Shown here piece after piece: positions 60,683-64,000 of a DNA stretch of 64,000 nucleotides. Made by a program: the position numbers and the translations under genes. A model generated the notes under the pieces. That model was not told the DNA's origin and searched no databases. It worked only from the letters and a program-made list of their open reading frames with translations. The first letter of the stretch is position 1; every line of letters starts with the position of its first letter. The DNA comes from Emergomyces orientalis (lineage: Eukaryota; Ascomycota; Eurotiomycetes; Onygenales; Ajellomycetaceae): assembly GCA_002110485.1 (NCBI GenBank), contig MOWL01000023.1, positions 186,001 to 250,000 on the forward strand, given 5' to 3'.

Positions 60683-61984
60683 ATGACGCCTGTACCAGCA
60701 ACAACCTCAACCTCAACCTCAACCACAATCCCGGACTCCTCTAAACCTTTCCAAGGACCACCCCCATCCCTCTCTTTACCCCCCTCCCAATTCGCCAGAC
60801 TCCAACCGCATTCGTACCTCCTCGCGCATCTCTCACCTTCATCCCTAGACTCAAGACCACCACTACGAGTAAACGGGCGCGCACCATCCCAATTCCGCCC
60901 TGCATCCGTTAACACCGGCTCGCTAACACATACCAATGCCAGCGCTGTGGTTCGCATTGGCGACACAGTCGCCGTGTGCGGTGTGCGCGGCGAAATCCTC
61001 TCGACGGATGATATTGCCGCATGGAACGTGTCGTCGTCAGACACGACCACGTCAAAACGGAGGAAAACTGGTGGTACACAAGGGGAACACTTACAGCAAC
61101 AGCAACACAACGAACCACTGAAAGACGAGGGTGGAGATGAAGATGAGGATGAAGACGACTCCGAAATCCACAACTTCAACCTCATCGTTCCCAACCTCTC
61201 CCTCAGCACCGGCTGTGCCCCCAACATCGCCCCCTCCGCCGCCCCCTCCGCCCTCGCTCAATCACTCTCCCACAAACTTCTCTCCCTCCTCCATACAACC
61301 CACCTAGTCCGCGCCTCCGACCTGCGCATCCTCCACCACCCACCCGATCTCACGCACATAACAGTAGCCAGCCCATCCACTCCGGAAGCCTCGCAGGAGT
61401 CAAAAACAGAACCAGAAACAAAAGCCTTCTGGACTCTCTACATCGACGTCCTAATAATCTCACACGCTGGCAACCCCTTCGACGCCGCCTGGGGCGCCAT
61501 GATCGCCGCCCTGCGCGACACCCGTCTACCAAAGTCGTGGTGGGATATGGATAGTGAAATGGTGTTGTGTTCTGACGACGTAGCCGAGGCGCGGCCGTTG
61601 AGACTTCGGGGGTTACCGATTGCAAGTTCGTTTGGGGTGTTTGAGGCGGATGGAGTGGAGAGGTGGAAGATTCCGATGCCGGTGGAGGAGGAGGAGGAGG
61701 TGGAGGGTTCGATAGATTCTGGGAAGTCGACAGCGGTGGGAAAAGGTGGAGATGGTGGTGGAAGGCCGCAGAGGTGGATATTGGCTGATTTAGATGCGTT
61801 TGAGGAGTCGTTGTGTATGGAGAGGGTATGTGTGGTTGTAGATAAGGATGACGGGGGTCAAGTCAAGATTTTGAAATTGGAGAAGAATGGCGGGTTGGCA
61901 GTTGGGAGGAGGGAAGTTAAAGAGCTGGTTGAGTTGGCGGCGAGGAGGTGGGAGGAGTGGAGGAGTTTGTTTGGTGGGCGATAA
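60683..61984 (+). CDS. RRP43: Exosome complex component Rrp43
   Basis: Single exon, ATG at 60683, 433 aa. The RNase PH-fold start is clear: SQFARLQPHSYLLAHLSPSS, later VNGRAPSQFRPASVNTGSLT, then SAVVRIGDTVAVCGVRGEIL, and later FWTLYIDVLIISHAGNPFDAAWGAMIAALRDTRLP, all typical of Rrp43/OIP2. Role: catalytically inactive ring subunit of the nuclear and cytoplasmic RNA exosome that processes rRNA and degrades RNA. A disordered acidic insert (GGDEDEDEDDSE) sits near residue 155, and two more Gly/Glu-rich inserts lie in the second half. The N-terminal TSTSTSTT comes from a short hexamer repeat. Convergent with the signal peptide peptidase gene. Confidence 0.88.
   Translation: MTPVPATTSTSTSTTIPDSSKPFQGPPPSLSLPPSQFARLQPHSYLLAHLSPSSLDSRPPLRVNGRAPSQFRPASVNTGSLTHTNASAVVRIGDTVAVCGVRGEILSTDDIAAWNVSSSDTTTSKRRKTGGTQGEHLQQQQHNEPLKDEGGDEDEDEDDSEIHNFNLIVPNLSLSTGCAPNIAPSAAPSALAQSLSHKLLSLLHTTHLVRASDLRILHHPPDLTHITVASPSTPEASQESKTEPETKAFWTLYIDVLIISHAGNPFDAAWGAMIAALRDTRLPKSWWDMDSEMVLCSDDVAEARPLRLRGLPIASSFGVFEADGVERWKIPMPVEEEEEVEGSIDSGKSTAVGKGGDGGGRPQRWILADLDAFEESLCMERVCVVVDKDDGGQVKILKLEKNGGLAVGRREVKELVELAARRWEEWRSLFGGR
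60705..60724 (+). repeat. CCTCAA hexamer repeat in RRP43
   Basis: About three and a half copies coding for alternating Thr-Ser at the N-terminus of Rrp43. Confidence 0.9.
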
Positions 61985-62536
61985 TGGGGGTAGATTTGAA
62001 ACTTTGATATGTGCCATGGCCTGTGCATATATAGATAGATTCATGTGTATTTTTCATTTCAAGGTTATGTGGGAGACCAACAAATAGCTGGAAATATTCC
62101 AAGCTACATATGTACGGTTCGAATCTCCCCTTTTTCTTCCTTGACACCTGTCGTAAAACATATTAAGTAGAACTGGTTAGAGAAGTGGTGCTCTCTTCCA
62201 TCCATATATCCAGAGCCCCCTCTATTAGCCATATCACTAACAACAGAAAGAGACAACTAACCCAAGGAGGGGTTAATATAAAAGGAGAGAGGTATATCTA
62301 ATTTCCCAAATTCATCCTAACCACACATGCGCCTAAGCCTTATCACACGTATACACATATCGCGCATATATTTTGAATAATGATCCTATTAATCTATTGC
62401 CATTTTTAGCCCTTCCCCTATCCGAATACAAAAACAATGTTAACATATACATCTATCTCATATACCATACAAATAGCTCAGACACAACACATAAATCGTA
62501 ACCATTCCCATAACTGTACCCTATATCTTCAGTCCC
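61985..62536. other. Convergent 3' region of RRP43 and the peptidase gene
   Basis: Non-coding, AT-rich. A GGTTCGAATC string at 62115 was checked as a tRNA B-box and rejected. Confidence 0.6.
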
Positions 62537-64000
62537 TTAACCCACCCTCCTCGTCCGCCGCTTCTTCATCGCTGGCTCCTCGATACCCGCACCGGTCCCA
62601 GCTACAACAAGCACGGGGGAGGAAGAAGAAGATGAAGGCTCGCTTTTGGAATCGGAGGTGTCAAATTTTTGATCTTCTTCAGTTTCCTCAGCTCGCTTAG
62701 TTGGCTTATTCGAGGACGTTTTCGTATCGTTGTTTCCACGTTGATCACTGCCATCGGTGGGCGTGTTTGTTCCCGTCCACGGCCTTGGCTTGGGGAGGGA
62801 AATGGAGAAAGAAATTAGATCCAGAGACGTAGATGCCTCGTTTCTTGTGGGTTTCTCAGTCTTGTCTTTGTTCTTATCGTTGGAGTCTTTAGTGGATTCA
62901 GGAGACTTCTTAGATGTCGATGTCGATGTCGATGTCGATGTGGGCGCCTTGGAATCCTCCCCGAAAAACATCTTACGGAAAATTCCATAGGGCGAGGAGA
63001 TGCTTTCTTTCTCCGTCTCCTTCTCCTGCTCCCCACTCTTGTCACTCGTATCCTTACCCCTCTCGGCTTCTCTGTCCTCCTCCTCCTCCTCCTCGTCCTC
63101 TTCAATCGCATCGGAGAAATTCCACATCTCCTTGATATCGCCTTTGACAAGGGCAGTCGTCCACAAAGATCCAAGCACACCTGGGACAAGGTATAGAAGA
63201 GCAGGTTGGGCATGGTTGGAGATCTGCATTGCCAGCAGGGTGGCCAGCATGCCAGTGACATACCCAATAAGGCTAGCATGGAAATATGTCTTTGGGAAGG
63301 TCTTTGCTTCGTGAGACGTCAGTTTTCCATCCTGGCGCCGAGGGTAAGTGAGAGCTGCATATCTGGATGTGGATGTGAACCATGTCGTCCAGAAACGCTC
63401 ACCCCAGCTACCAGCGGCATTGACATATGGGATTTTCTCAGGGTTCTTTAATAAAGCGGCCTTTGCTTTATAATAAAGGAAAAGATCAAATCGAAGCGCT
63501 AAACCGATAACCATACCCGGAATCACAATATCGCCCAACCCTAGCATGGCCATACTGACCAAATCAGGATCCTCCCCTGGCGCCGAAGGGCGCGGGAACA
63601 CTAACTTGATAGGGATATCCAGACTCTTAGCGACAGTAACCATCAGCGGCGTGAAGAAGACGAAATAAATATCATAGAAGAACAAGGCGCTGAGGACCAA
63701 CGAGCCCGTCCAGAATGTCGTAGGCGACATGAACTGCATGGCTCCGTAGGAAAAGCTGAAACCGAGGAAATTTGTTAACCACCACGGCTTCGTCACGAAG
63801 GTGAAGTAATACACCGCCACGAGCGCGAGGACGGCGCTTACGATGTCAAAGATTGTGATACGGCTTTTGACCTCGACGACGGCGCGAATGTAAGCGCGGA
63901 GTGTAGCTTTCTTATAGGCGAAGCCGCGTACACGCCAGAGGGCAGTTAGAAGTGAAGTTGGCAAAGGAATTCTTCCTAGGTGGCCCGGCAGAGGGGACCT
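62537..64000 (-). CDS. Signal peptide peptidase (intramembrane Asp protease), 5' end missing
   Basis: The frame is open to the right edge, so at least 487 residues are present and the N-terminus lies outside; the apparent start at 63964 is a TTG, not a real start. The presenilin/SPP active sites are complete: FFYDIYFVFFTPLMVTVAK (catalytic YD), MLGLGDIVIPG (catalytic GLGD) and QPALLYLVPGVLG (PAL). At least six membrane helices surround them. Role: cleaves remnant signal peptides and type II membrane proteins inside the ER membrane; in Aspergillus the orthologue SppA takes part in SREBP processing under hypoxia. An unusually long cytosolic tail of about 190 residues follows, acidic first (EEDEEEEEED) and then Lys/Ser/Thr-rich, ending KKRRTRRVG. 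Confidence 0.92.
   Translation of the reverse strand, partial: RSPLPGHLGRIPLPTSLLTALWRVRGFAYKKATLRAYIRAVVEVKSRITIFDIVSAVLALVAVYYFTFVTKPWWLTNFLGFSFSYGAMQFMSPTTFWTGSLVLSALFFYDIYFVFFTPLMVTVAKSLDIPIKLVFPRPSAPGEDPDLVSMAMLGLGDIVIPGMVIGLALRFDLFLYYKAKAALLKNPEKIPYVNAAGSWGERFWTTWFTSTSRYAALTYPRRQDGKLTSHEAKTFPKTYFHASLIGYVTGMLATLLAMQISNHAQPALLYLVPGVLGSLWTTALVKGDIKEMWNFSDAIEEDEEEEEEDREAERGKDTSDKSGEQEKETEKESISSPYGIFRKMFFGEDSKAPTSTSTSTSTSKKSPESTKDSNDKNKDKTEKPTRNEASTSLDLISFSISLPKPRPWTGTNTPTDGSDQRGNNDTKTSSNKPTKRAEETEEDQKFDTSDSKSEPSSSSSSPVLVVAGTGAGIEEPAMKKRRTRRVG
62913..62942 (-). repeat. GATGTC hexamer repeat in the peptidase tail
   Basis: Five copies (last one imperfect) that code for alternating Thr-Ser on the minus strand. 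Confidence 0.93.

Noticed and set aside
62100..62140. GGTTCGAATC as a tRNA B-box
   Set aside because: The flanking bases do not form a T-stem and no A-box or acceptor stem is present.

Overview
This is a window of nuclear DNA from a filamentous ascomycete. Its genes have short introns (about 45-190 bp) with GTAAGT-like donors, CTAAC-like branch sites and YAG acceptors. Gene content (SEN1, a Dnf-type flippase, Mcm1/McmA, Pls1-like tetraspanin, a Zn2Cys6 factor) is that of Pezizomycotina. Wide intergenic gaps and abundant homopolymers and microsatellites would fit an Onygenales/Ajellomycetaceae-like genome, but that placement is an inference. No rRNA, tRNA, CRISPR array, virus or intact transposon was recognised.

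Layout. 0.2-3.5 kb (-): large disordered hypothetical protein with a 23-Asn run. 8.4-15.3 kb (-): SEN1 RNA/DNA helicase, re-modelled here as five exons. 17.2-21.9 kb (-): P4-ATPase lipid flippase, four exons. 24.0-24.9 kb (+): a clearly decayed calcineurin-like metallophosphoesterase. 26.9-29.3 kb (+): seven-exon helical protein with a SUMO-interaction-like motif. 30.0-30.9 kb (-): V-ATPase subunit E, divergent from a NIPA-type magnesium transporter (31.4-33.6 kb, +). 36.6-37.5 kb (-): MADS-box Mcm1. 39-41.6 kb (-): open fragments that look like decayed or unresolved genes. 42.7-44.0 kb (+): Zn2Cys6 transcription factor. 45.7-46.8 kb (+): tetraspanin. 48.4-49.6 kb (-): SAGA subunit Sgf11, divergent from a GNAT acetyltransferase (50.7-51.7 kb, +). 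53.0-55.4 kb (-): ferric reductase, divergent from a small two-exon unknown gene (55.7-56.3 kb, +). 59.3-59.8 kb (-): second GNAT acetyltransferase. 60.7-62.0 kb (+): exosome subunit Rrp43, convergent with a signal peptide peptidase (62.5 kb to the right edge, -) whose N-terminus lies outside the window.

Functionally this is mostly ordinary housekeeping: RNA processing (SEN1, RRP43), chromatin and transcription (SGF11, Mcm1, Zn2Cys6 factor), membrane biology (flippase, V-ATPase, NIPA, tetraspanin, ferric reductase, signal peptide peptidase). There is no operon-like or cluster logic, and I did not find a convincing new multi-gene system. The most informative non-routine items are the decayed phosphoesterase, the unresolved fragments at 39-41.6 kb, the helical SIM-bearing protein, and several gene models whose true first exons are short and easily missed. 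All exon boundaries were read by eye from splice signals and reading-frame continuity; no transcript data were available.
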